From CBDUXZ01 sp965371325 [NCBI: uncultured bacterium] (GTDB lineage: Bacteria > JAUYMQ01), in assembly GCA_965371325.1 (NCBI GenBank), contig CBDUXZ010000086.1, positions 1 to 7,433 on the forward strand: a DNA stretch of 7,433 nt, given 5' to 3'. Each line of letters begins with the position of its first letter. Position 1 is the stretch's first letter. Of this stretch, positions 1-5,627 are shown piece after piece. The notes beneath the pieces are model-generated. The model worked only from the letters and a program-made list of their open reading frames with translations, did no database searches and was not told where the DNA came from. Position numbers and translations under genes: made by a program.

Positions 1-1015
1 CGCGGGTCGACCCGCCCACAAGCACTATCTCGTCGCGGTCGCCGGGCTTCAGTCCCGCATCGGAGAGCGCTTTCCGGCAGGGCTCGAGCGTCCGCTCGAG
101 CAAGTCCGCCACGAGCTGCTCAAAGGTGGCGCGGGTCAACTTGATATTCAGGTGTTTCGGGCCGGAAGCGTCGGCCGTTACAAAGGGGAGATTGACGTCC
201 GTCTCAACCGTGCTCGAAAGCTCGATTTTAGCCTTCTCCGCCGCTTCCTTGAGGCGCTGTACGGCCATCGGATCCTTGGAGATATCAATCCCCTGATCCT
301 TCTTGAACTCGGCCGCGAGCCAATCGATGATGCGCTGGTCGAGATTATCGCCACCCAGATGCGTATCGCCGCTGGTCGCCTTGACCTCGACGACGCTGTC
401 CCCCACCTCGAGGATCGAGATGTCGAACGTGCCACCGCCGAAGTCATAGACGGCGATGGTTTCGTCCTTCTTCTTGTTGAGGCCGTAGGAGAGCGCCGCG
501 GCGGTCGGCTCATTGATGATGCGCTTTACTTCGAGGCCGGCGATCGCGCCCGCATCCGTCGTGGCCTGCCGCTGGCCGTCGTTGAAGTAGGCGGGGACGG
601 TGATGACGGCTTCCTTGACAGGCTGCCCCAGGTAGGCCTCGGCGGATCGTTTCAGCTTCTGGAGGATCTTTGCGGAGATCTCCGGGGGTGAATACTTCTT
701 GGCGCGCGCCTCGATCGTGGCGACATCGTTTTCGCCGCGCAAGACCTTGTAGGGGACGAGCGTGATCTCCTCGTCAACCTCACCCAATCGGCGGCCCATG
801 AAGCGCTTGATTGAGTAAACGGTATTCTCGGGGTTGGTGACCGCCTGGCGCTTGGCAACCTGCCCCACGAGCTCTTCGCTCTCCTTGGTGAAGGCGACGA
901 CAGAGGGCGTGATGCGGCTTCCTTCCTCGTTCGTAATGACGACCGGCTCGCCCCCCTCCATGACCGCCACGACCGAGTTCGTCGTGCCCAAGTCAATGCC
1001 AATGATCTTGCCCAT
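1..1015 (-). CDS. dnaK: Molecular chaperone DnaK (Hsp70), N-terminal 338 residues, cut by window edge
   Basis: ATP-dependent cytosolic chaperone that binds exposed hydrophobic segments of unfolded proteins together with DnaJ and GrpE. Reading the minus strand from the ATG at 1015-1013 gives an open frame to the left edge. It contains almost the whole nucleotide-binding domain: phosphate-1 loop [10 protein letters not shown] (residues 5-14), Lys70 in SIKRFMGRR, the VPAYFND segment (140-146), NEPTAAAL (168-175), phosphate-2 loop [10 protein letters not shown] (191-200, with the Thr that is autophosphorylated in E. coli DnaK), and the adenosine segment LVGGSTR at the cut (332-338). The stretch [30 protein letters not shown] at 238-263 is of the Gram-negative DnaK type. 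A good ribosome-binding site, GGAGGA, lies about 7 bases before the ATG. The linker, substrate-binding domain and stop are outside the window. It follows hsp20 by 129 bases on the same strand, so co-transcription is likely. No defect is visible. Confidence 0.98.
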   Translation of the reverse strand, partial: MGKIIGIDLGTTNSVVAVMEGGEPVVITNEEGSRITPSVVAFTKESEELVGQVAKRQAVTNPENTVYSIKRFMGRRLGEVDEEITLVPYKVLRGENDVATIEARAKKYSPPEISAKILQKLKRSAEAYLGQPVKEAVITVPAYFNDGQRQATTDAGAIAGLEVKRIINEPTAAALSYGLNKKKDETIAVYDFGGGTFDISILEVGDSVVEVKATSGDTHLGGDNLDQRIIDWLAAEFKKDQGIDISKDPMAVQRLKEAAEKAKIELSSTVETDVNLPFVTADASGPKHLNIKLTRATFEQLVADLLERTLEPCRKALSDAGLKPGDRDEIVLVGGSTR

Positions 1016-1032
1016 CAGCTATTCCTCCGTGG

Positions 1033-1046
1033 GCCCCGCAGGGGGC
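1033..1046 (-). other. GC-only stem-loop just upstream of the dnaK ribosome-binding site
   Basis: On the minus strand GCCCC (1046-1042), loop CTGC, GGGGC (1037-1033) form a 5-bp all-GC hairpin ending only four bases before the dnaK ribosome-binding sequence GGAGGA (1028-1023). It leaves the ribosome-binding site itself unpaired. It could stabilise the dnaK part of the message or tune translation. The pairing is seen; the role is inferred. Confidence 0.35.
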
Positions 1047-1083
1047 TCGTTACGTTCATGATTCCGGGAGATACGTAAAGCGG

Positions 1084-1106
1084 GCGGGGCGACCTGAGCG
1101 CCCCGC
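1084..1106 (-). other. Perfect 8-bp stem-loop in the hsp20-dnaK intergenic gap
   Basis: GCGGGGCG (1084-1091) and CGCCCCGC (1099-1106) are perfect complements around a 7-base loop. Read on the minus strand the hairpin lies between the hsp20 stop and the dnaK start. The only T run close after it is TTT a few bases on, so it is not a classic intrinsic terminator. In a heat-shock operon it could be a partial terminator, or a processing or stability element that gives different hsp20 and dnaK message levels. The pairing is certain; the function is inferred. Confidence 0.45.
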
Positions 1107-1144
1107 TCCGTCTTGACGTGATTGATAACCTGCTCTGTTCGCAT

Positions 1145-1585
1145 TCAGGCTGCAATGTTGATCTGCCGCGGTTTGGCGTCTTCAACCTTCGGCAGCGTGA
1201 CCTGGAGCACACCGTCCTTGCAGGCAGCCTTCACACGGGATGCGTCGACGTTCGAGGGGACGTTGAAGGCCCTGCTGAACTCGCCGTAACGCCGCTCGAT
1301 CCGGTGGACGCTCTTCTCGGTGACTTCCTTCCCCTGACGTCTCTCACCGCGAATGGAGAGAACACTGTCCTTCACTTCGAGGATCACGTCTTCCTTCCTG
1401 ACGCCCGGCAGCTCGACCGACAGCACGAAGCTGTCTTCTGTCTCGTGGATGTCCACGGAGGGCGTCCAGGACGAGCCCTTGCGGGGAATTCCCAGGAGGA
1501 CCGGCTCGTTCTCGCCGAACAGCTTGTTCATCTCCGTTTGAATGCTGAGCAAATCGTGAAATGGATCCCACCTCATCACCGCCAT
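1145..1585 (-). CDS. Small heat-shock protein, Hsp20 / alpha-crystallin family
   Basis: ATP-independent holdase that keeps denaturing proteins soluble and passes them to the DnaK system; cytosolic, normally a large oligomer. The 146-residue product has the family layout. The N-terminal arm (1-40) starts with the typical WDPFHDL. The alpha-crystallin domain (about 41-133) begins SVDIHETEDSFVLSVELPGV and ends with the family signature DGVLQVTLPK (124-133). The short tail carries an I-x-I motif, INI (142-144), used for oligomer assembly. Length is usual for bacterial class A/B Hsp20. The start at 1585 is supported by a strong ribosome-binding site, AAGGAGG, 4 bases before the ATG. dnaK follows on the same strand after 129 bases. 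The leader can pair with this ribosome-binding site (see the element at 1586-1687). No CIRCE element is seen upstream. Specific names such as ibpA are not justified by the sequence. Confidence 0.96.
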   Translation of the reverse strand: MAVMRWDPFHDLLSIQTEMNKLFGENEPVLLGIPRKGSSWTPSVDIHETEDSFVLSVELPGVRKEDVILEVKDSVLSIRGERRQGKEVTEKSVHRIERRYGEFSRAFNVPSNVDASRVKAACKDGVLQVTLPKVEDAKPRQINIAA

Positions 1586-1687
1586 GTTTCCTCCTTCCGC
1601 CCACCGTTCGGGCTCTTCCGCCCCTCCGCGCCAAAGCCCTGGTGCGCGGTCTCGATGGGCTCTCCGTTTCTTCAGGGCGGAGGAAAC
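1586..1687 (-). promoter_or_regulatory. hsp20 5' leader with a segment complementary to its ribosome-binding site (candidate RNA thermometer)
   Basis: On the minus strand GTTTCCTCC (1687-1679) is perfectly complementary to GGAGGAAAC (1594-1586), which contains the core of the hsp20 ribosome-binding site and ends at the ATG. A neighbouring CCGCCC (1680-1675) can also pair with GGGCGG (1602-1597), giving an alternative bulged stem of 13 pairs. Between the arms is a local hairpin, CCGCG/CGCGG plus CCA/TGG with a 2-base bulge (1626-1649). Hsp20 genes often carry ribosome-binding-site-masking leaders that open on heating (ROSE and related elements). No ROSE consensus is recognised here, so this would be a different sequence with the same logic. 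It requires a transcript starting upstream of 1687. Confidence 0.35.
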
Positions 1688-1713
1688 CTAAGAGCGACCG
1701 AGGGGCCGGTCAA
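1685..1713 (-). promoter_or_regulatory. Weak candidate promoter for hsp20-dnaK
   Basis: On the minus strand TTGACC (1713-1708) and TAGGTT (1690-1685) are separated by 17 bases. The -35 match is good (5 of 6 to the housekeeping consensus) and its context, CCCTTGAC, also resembles a heat-shock sigma-32 -35 box. The -10 match is poor (3 of 6), and no sigma-32 -10 (CCCCAT-like) sits at the right distance. Use of this promoter would start the message near 1678 and exclude the upstream pairing arm at 1687-1679. An alternative start in the AT-rich stretch at about 1783-1806 is possible. Confidence 0.22.
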
Positions 1714-1749
1714 GGGGCGCCGCAAGAAAAAGCGCCAAGAGGAGAACGG

Positions 1750-1769
1750 ACCTCGCCCTTTGGGGCGAG
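1750..1769. other. Perfect 8-bp stem-loop between lipoprotein gene and hsp20
   Basis: CCTCGCCC (1750-1757), loop TTTG, GGGCGAGG (1762-1769) form a perfect hairpin. It lies 46 bases past the stop of the upstream minus-strand lipoprotein gene and upstream of hsp20. On the minus strand no T-run follows directly (a T-rich stretch begins about 20 bases on), so it is at best a weak or factor-assisted terminator for the lipoprotein gene. It could equally be the first stem of a long hsp20 leader. A smaller 5-bp stem, GGCGC/GCGCC, follows at 1716-1736. Confidence 0.4.
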
Positions 1770-1815
1770 GCAGACCGTGGCGGATAAAATACGCCCTATA
1801 TTCAATAGCTTGGCC

Positions 1816-2463
1816 TTAGCGGCCCCTCCCCGTCCTGCCCCGCACCGGGCGCCCTGAAAGCATTGCCACCACCACCGGCTCCCCCAGGATCTGGCGAACC
1901 GCATCCCGGAGGGCTTCCCGCCAGGCACGGGTTGGTCCCCCGTCCTGGTAGGCGTCGAGCCGCACGTAAATGGACGACTCGCCCGTTCGCTCGAACTCGC
2001 GCTGCACGCGTCCCCGAATGCCATCTCCGGTCACCGTGACGCGCAGGCGAACGCTGCAGTTCTCCACCTTCCTAGAGCCAAAGAGCGGAACCCGGCTTTC
2101 GCACGCACTCTCACCGACAAAGCTCACCTCGACGCGGGTTGCGTAGGCCGGCGCGATCGACGCCGGAATTTCCATGATCGGGTAACCCTGCCCCTCGAGT
2201 TCCTGGGCGAGAACCTTCTCGGGGGTGGAGAAGAAGCGCCTGAACAGAGCCCGGTCTGCGTGTGGGCAGAAACTTCCGTCGCTCACCAACTCGGGATTCA
2301 CGCTGTCCGCATATGTGACGACCCCTACCGTCGGAAGGTGCAGGCCATCGACCCGGACGGGTGAGCGCACCGGCAGATCACGGAGATCCGGAGTATGGCA
2401 TCCCGCCGCAAACCCGATCGCCATGACCGAGGCTACCGCTGTAACCAATCGCATGAAAATCAT
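1816..2463 (-). CDS. Predicted lipoprotein of unknown function
   Basis: The 215-residue product starts with a short charged end, a hydrophobic stretch (residues 6-20) and a lipobox, FAAGC, with Cys22 as the expected lipidated residue, so it should be exported and membrane anchored. Residue +2 is His, not Asp, which fits outer-membrane sorting if the organism has a Lol system. The mature part has a beta-rich look (VGVVTYADSV at 47-56, a VRLRVTVTG strand at 138-146), an alpha-helical tail WREALRDAVRQIL (181-193), and three more cysteines (66, 121, 136). I do not recognise the family. The strand-then-helix layout is vaguely like small periplasmic lipoproteins such as YajG, but that is only an impression. 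Met1 or Met4 (2454) could be the start; neither has a good ribosome-binding site, and the signal peptide works with both. The C-terminal tail is Arg/Gly-rich (RPVRGRTGRGR). Stop is TAA. Confidence 0.75.
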   Translation of the reverse strand: MIFMRLVTAVASVMAIGFAAGCHTPDLRDLPVRSPVRVDGLHLPTVGVVTYADSVNPELVSDGSFCPHADRALFRRFFSTPEKVLAQELEGQGYPIMEIPASIAPAYATRVEVSFVGESACESRVPLFGSRKVENCSVRLRVTVTGDGIRGRVQREFERTGESSIYVRLDAYQDGGPTRAWREALRDAVRQILGEPVVVAMLSGRPVRGRTGRGR

Positions 2464-2583
2464 GGCAAAGCTTCAGCAAAATTCCGCTTGTCGGAGCATA
2501 ACCAGGGCCCAACCGGATCCCGCCGCCACTGTGAACCCCGCGCCGAGGTTCGAAACCGGCCAGCCCCAGTCTAGGCGATCGGG

Positions 2584-2645
2584 CCGTGGGGCGCACGTGG
2601 ACTGCATCGCGCGCCCGGCTGCGCGCCGTTGTGACCGCCCCACGG
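2584..2645. repeat. Nested inverted repeat in the divergent intergenic region
   Basis: CCGTGGGGCG (2584-2593) is perfectly complementary to CGCCCCACGG (2636-2645). The stem can extend by CAC (2594-2596) with GTG (2631-2633), leaving a 2-base bulge. Inside, GCGCGC is repeated around the 6-base loop CCGGCT (about 2609-2626) as a second perfect hairpin. The whole 62-base element could form a cruciform or a two-tier RNA stem. It lies between the divergently read lipoprotein gene and the DUF2461 gene. No T-run follows on either strand, so it does not look like an intrinsic terminator. The structure is seen; its function is unknown. Confidence 0.55.
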
Positions 2646-2675
2646 TTGTGCAATCATGGCCGCGTCGTCTAAAAA
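2646..2675 (+). promoter_or_regulatory. Weak candidate promoter for the DUF2461 / dehydratase-like operon
   Basis: TTGTGC (2646-2651) and TAAAAA (2670-2675) are 18 bases apart, matching the housekeeping consensus at 3 and 4 of 6 positions. The position, about 60 bases ahead of the ATG at 2736, is reasonable, and the AT-rich -10 stands out from GC-rich surroundings. If real, the right arm of the inverted repeat ending at 2645 abuts the -35 box. The rest of the 2464-2735 gap shows no other convincing signal. Confidence 0.22.
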
Positions 2676-2735
2676 AGTGACGGGCCCTTTGCCCGCCGAT
2701 ACCGCGTGGCGGTCATCCCGCAAAGAAAGCGGATC

Positions 2736-3449
2736 ATGTCTGACGTTCCCCGTTTCTCCGGTTTTCCCAGGGACGCGCTCCGGTTCTTCAGTGCGATCAA
2801 AAAGAACAACGACCGCACCTGGTTCGAGGCGCAGAAGAAAAATTACCAGGCGTCCGTCCTGGCGACGGCGGAGGCCTTCGTTTCGATTCTCGGGCCAAGG
2901 CTGCGGACCCTTTCCAAGGATCTCCGATTCGACCCGCGCACCAACGGCACCGGCTCCGTAAAGCGAATCTACCGGGACACGCGCTTCAGCAAGGACAAGT
3001 CTCCCTACAAGACCTATCTCGGCATACTCTTCTGGCAGGGCCCGCGAAAGGCAAAGAAGGAGAATCCGGGATTCCTCTTCCATCTCGATGAGAAGGGCGC
3101 GCGAATATTTGCAGGTCTCTACGCCTTCCCGCCCGATGTGCTCAAGGCCTACCGGGCGGCGCTTCTCGACAAACGCCTGGGCAAGGAGCTGGTCTTTGCG
3201 ATGGAGTCGATTGGAAAAAAACGCGGCTACGAGCTTGGCGGCCCTCATTACAAGCGTGTGCCGCAGGGCTACGATGCCAACCACCCGCGGGCAGAGCTGC
3301 TGCGGCACAACAACCTCTATGCAATCTCGCCGCGCATCGAGCCCGCGACCGTGATGTCCCCGAAGCTCCTCGATGCGTGCTTCAAACAGTGTCGCGACAT
3401 GGCACCTCTGGTGTCGTGGCTCGCGAAAGTGGAACGCCGGACAGGCTAA
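2736..3449 (+). CDS. DUF2461 (TIGR02453-like) family protein
   Basis: A cytosolic-looking protein of 237 residues with no signal peptide or membrane segment. The family is recognised from the N-terminal GFPRDALRFFSAIKKNNDRTWF (9-30), in which an F..F/L..L..NN..WF pattern is characteristic, and from the hallmark RIYRDTRFSKDKSPYKT (77-93). The mid-protein FLFHLDEKGARIFAGLY segment (113-129) and the C-terminal HNNLYA (191-196) also fit. The biochemical function of this family is not established to my knowledge, so none is assigned. I chose the ATG at 2736 because the product then begins just ahead of the conserved domain, as in the family. An in-frame GTG at 2706 would add ten residues (MAVIPQRKRI) but has no ribosome-binding site; the site ahead of 2736 is also weak. 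The stop is 15 bases ahead of the next gene, which strongly suggests co-transcription with the dehydratase-like protein. Confidence 0.9.
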   Translation: MSDVPRFSGFPRDALRFFSAIKKNNDRTWFEAQKKNYQASVLATAEAFVSILGPRLRTLSKDLRFDPRTNGTGSVKRIYRDTRFSKDKSPYKTYLGILFWQGPRKAKKENPGFLFHLDEKGARIFAGLYAFPPDVLKAYRAALLDKRLGKELVFAMESIGKKRGYELGGPHYKRVPQGYDANHPRAELLRHNNLYAISPRIEPATVMSPKLLDACFKQCRDMAPLVSWLAKVERRTG

Positions 3450-3464
3450 AGGAAGAGTTCCCGC

Positions 3465-4922
3465 ATGCCCCTCATGACCGTCTCCGAGTATGAAGAGAGT
3501 CTCCGCAAGCGCGACATTCAGGTCTACCTTTTCGGAGAGCGCCTTCCGAACGTGATCGACCACCCAATTCTGCGGCCGGCTTTCCGCTGCATCGCCGAGG
3601 TGTACCGTCTTGCTCTGGAGCCCGACACCCGGGACCTCATGACAGCCACAAGTCACCTCACCGGCGAGAGGGTGAATGCTTCGAGCATTCTCTGGCGGAG
3701 CAGGGAGGATCTCGAGAAGCGCGTCGAGTGGGAAAGGCTGGTTTCGCAGCTGACCGGGCGGGGCGCTCTCCGCTCTCCCGGGCTCGATGCGTTCAACGCC
3801 CTTGCCACCACCACGTGGGAGATGGATCGCGAGCTTAAGACCGACTACGGCAAGCGTTTTGAGAATTTTCTTCGGGAGGTTCACGAGAAAGACTGGGCGG
3901 TCTCCGGGGCCATGACGGACGTGCGTGGCGATCGATCGCGGCGCCCTTCAGAACAGGCCGACCCGGATCTTTTCCTGCGCGTTGTTGAACGGCGCGATGA
4001 CGGCATCGTGGTCAGGGGCGCCAAGATGCACCAGACCTCCGCCATCCATAGCCATTGGCATCTCGTCCTGCCGCTTCAGTGCCGCGAGGCCGACCGTGAT
4101 TACGCCGTTGCATTTGCGGTGCCGAGCGATGCCCCGGGGATCAGCCATGTCTACAGCCGGCAGCCGAGCGATACCCGCAAAACAGAGGAGGGGGGAGAGT
4201 TGGATCAGGGCCTCGGAGCATTCGGCGGTTGCGAGACGCTCATGATTTTTGACAACGTCTTTGTCCCCTGGGAGCGTGTCTATCTATGCGGCGAGTGGGA
4301 TTACACCACCCGCCTGGTCGAGCGTTTCGGCTCCTTTCACCGCTTCTGTTATGGCGGTTGCAAGGTGGGAATCGGCGATGTCGTGATCGGCGCCACGGCG
4401 CTTGCCGCTGAGGCGAACGGGGTGGCCGATAAACCCCTCATTCGCGACAAGCTGACCGAAATGCTTCATCTGAACGAAACGATGTATGCCTGCTCGGTTG
4501 CCGCGGCCGCCAGGGCGAAACCGCATCCCTCGGGCGTCTGGATTCCCGACCTCGGCCTCGCGAACGTCGCGAAGCTCAACGTCACCCGCTTTCCCTTCGT
4601 CATGGCCAGGCTCGCCGCCGACATCGCCGGCGGGATAATGCTCACACTCCCCTCCGAGAAAGACTTCCGATCCGAGAAGGTGGGCCCCTGGATCGAGAAG
4701 TACCTGAGGGGGGTCGATCACATTCCCACAGAGAACCGCATACGAATCCTCAGGCTTCTCGAAAACCTCACCTACGGCACGAACGCTACCTACTTCCTGC
4801 ACGAATCCCTTCACGGCGCTGGCTCGCCGGAATCGCAGAAAATCACCATACGAAAAGAGATCGATCTGGAGTCGCGGAAACGGCTCGCGCGCAGGCTCGC
4901 GCAGATTCCGGAGAGCGCCTGA
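3465..4922 (+). CDS. 4-hydroxybutyryl-CoA dehydratase-like protein (HpaB/AbfD superfamily), two iron-sulfur ligands missing
   Basis: A 485-residue protein of the flavin-dependent 4-hydroxyphenylacetate 3-hydroxylase / 4-hydroxybutyryl-CoA dehydratase superfamily, near the usual AbfD length. AbfD, which carries FAD and a [4Fe-4S] cluster, converts 4-hydroxybutyryl-CoA to crotonyl-CoA. AbfD-like stretches run throughout: AMTDVRGDR (149-157), QADPDLFLRVVE (164-175), GIVVRGAKMHQT (180-191), IFDNVFVPWERV (261-272), GEWDY (276-280), YGGCKVGIGD (296-305), LHLNETMY (334-341), TRFPF (374-378), PSEKDF (396-401), RILRLLENLT (427-436), HGAGSP (450-455). From memory of AbfD, cluster ligands His292 and Cys299 are kept (H292, C299), as are Glu257, Tyr296 and Lys300. 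The two N-terminal ligand cysteines fall at Gly100 and Ser104 in LTGRGALRSPGLDA. A normal cluster is therefore unlikely, and the reaction may be cluster-independent chemistry on a CoA ester, or the protein may be a degenerate homologue. The ribosome-binding site GGAAGAG supports the ATG at 3465 (ATG at 3474 is an alternative). Confidence 0.9.
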   Translation: MPLMTVSEYEESLRKRDIQVYLFGERLPNVIDHPILRPAFRCIAEVYRLALEPDTRDLMTATSHLTGERVNASSILWRSREDLEKRVEWERLVSQLTGRGALRSPGLDAFNALATTTWEMDRELKTDYGKRFENFLREVHEKDWAVSGAMTDVRGDRSRRPSEQADPDLFLRVVERRDDGIVVRGAKMHQTSAIHSHWHLVLPLQCREADRDYAVAFAVPSDAPGISHVYSRQPSDTRKTEEGGELDQGLGAFGGCETLMIFDNVFVPWERVYLCGEWDYTTRLVERFGSFHRFCYGGCKVGIGDVVIGATALAAEANGVADKPLIRDKLTEMLHLNETMYACSVAAAARAKPHPSGVWIPDLGLANVAKLNVTRFPFVMARLAADIAGGIMLTLPSEKDFRSEKVGPWIEKYLRGVDHIPTENRIRILRLLENLTYGTNATYFLHESLHGAGSPESQKITIRKEIDLESRKRLARRLAQIPESA

Positions 4923-5023
4923 GCGCCGAAACATTTCCGGGTGGGCCGTTCGCATGCAACTACACGGTTCCGGGCGATCCGGCTTGGGGCGAGGCGGGGG
5001 CGGGGAGTGTCCAGCAGGATTTG

Positions 5024-5440
5024 CTATCGCTCCAAGGCTTGCTTGATTTCGAGGATATAGCCATCGGGATCCGTGATGTAGATCGAAAGCCCCTCGCCAC
5101 GCGCTCCGTTACGCATTGTGGGTTCACCGATGATCTCCACGCCTTTCGACTTCAGGTAATCGGCGATTTCCTCAATGTTGTTCCCCGCAACACCAATGCA
5201 GACGTGATCGATGTGACGCTTGCCGAGATCTGGAAGCGGGGAGTCGCCGGAAAGCGGCATGAGATCGATCATCCCGGTTCCACATTGAAGCTGCCAGAGC
5301 TGGAATGCTTCGTTGTGGTTCACCAGCGCAAGCCCAAGGATACCCCGGTAGAAAGCGAGCGATGTCTGCGGATCACGAACGCGAAAGACGACGTGATCGA
5401 GTTCCCGCAGCCGGATCGGGTTTTCCGATCGATTTGCCAC
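5024..5440 (-). CDS. VOC (glyoxalase / extradiol dioxygenase fold) family protein
   Basis: A small cytosolic metalloenzyme-fold protein of 138 residues containing the paired beta-alpha-beta-beta-beta modules of the vicinal oxygen chelate superfamily. Module 1 starts LDHVVFRVRDPQTSLAFYRGILGL-like (14-37) and module 2 starts IDHVCIGV (77-84). The end is DPDGYILEI (124-132), a very common VOC closing motif. Expected metal ligands by position are His16, His79 and Glu131; the fourth position, in the strand MIDLM, appears to be Asp59 where glyoxalase I has Glu. Substrate cannot be told: lactoylglutathione lyase-like, epimerase-like or detoxifying VOC proteins all share this pattern. The start is GTG at 5440, chosen because GGGAGG stands 6 bases upstream on the minus strand. 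The gene is tail-to-tail with the dehydratase-like gene (101 bases between stops, with no clear terminator hairpin) and divergent from the methyltransferase. It has no operon partner here. Confidence 0.92.
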   Translation of the reverse strand: MANRSENPIRLRELDHVVFRVRDPQTSLAFYRGILGLALVNHNEAFQLWQLQCGTGMIDLMPLSGDSPLPDLGKRHIDHVCIGVAGNNIEEIADYLKSKGVEIIGEPTMRNGARGEGLSIYITDPDGYILEIKQALER

Positions 5441-5527
5441 GCGTGACCTCCCACCGACTGATTTTGCTCCCTCGGGCGCGCGACGGCCATGCCGAATTTG
5501 CGATCCCTGTCGGAAGACTGAATTCCC

Positions 5528-5556
5528 TTGACTTGTCGCGGCCTTGCGGGGATGCT
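5528..5556 (+). promoter_or_regulatory. Weak candidate promoter for the methyltransferase gene
   Basis: TTGACT (5528-5533) is a good -35 match, but the hexamer 17 bases on, GATGCT (5551-5556), matches the -10 consensus at only three positions. It is about 70 bases ahead of the preferred GTG start at 5628. It lies in the 187-base gap shared with the divergent VOC gene, where I see no convincing promoter for the other direction. Confidence 0.18.
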
Positions 5557-5627
5557 GCAGATTGGTACCAACTGCGGTTCCCCCAGTTCCACCCCCCGGG
5601 AAGCCGAGCTCGGCCCGGAAGAGCCCC

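Noticed and set aside
152-691. Plus-strand open frame of 179 codons
   Set aside because: It is antisense to dnaK, whose reading frame is unambiguous over the full stretch.
1653-1675. Sigma-32-like pair CCTGAA and CCCAT upstream of hsp20 on the minus strand
   Set aside because: The spacing (about 10-11 bases) is too short for a standard heat-shock promoter and both boxes are imperfect.
1118-1819. Plus-strand open frame of 233 codons
   Set aside because: It is antisense to hsp20 and its leader, and shows no domain; hsp20 on the other strand has the complete family signature and a strong ribosome-binding site.
2679-2702. Hairpin CGGGC/GCCCG next to an A6 tract, looking like an intrinsic terminator on the minus strand
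   Set aside because: The stem is only 5 bp, four bases separate it from the T-tract, and no minus-strand gene lies upstream that it could terminate.
2571-3884. Open frame of 437 codons on the minus strand
   Set aside because: It runs antisense through the whole DUF2461 gene and into the dehydratase-like gene, both of which have clear family motifs. Its translation matches no family I know; long antisense frames are common in GC-rich DNA.
4984-5007. G-rich stretch resembling a G-quadruplex, sharing TTGGGGCGAGGC with 1759-1770
   Set aside because: Only three runs of three or more G are present, and a shared 12-mer is expected by chance in a GC-rich window of this size.
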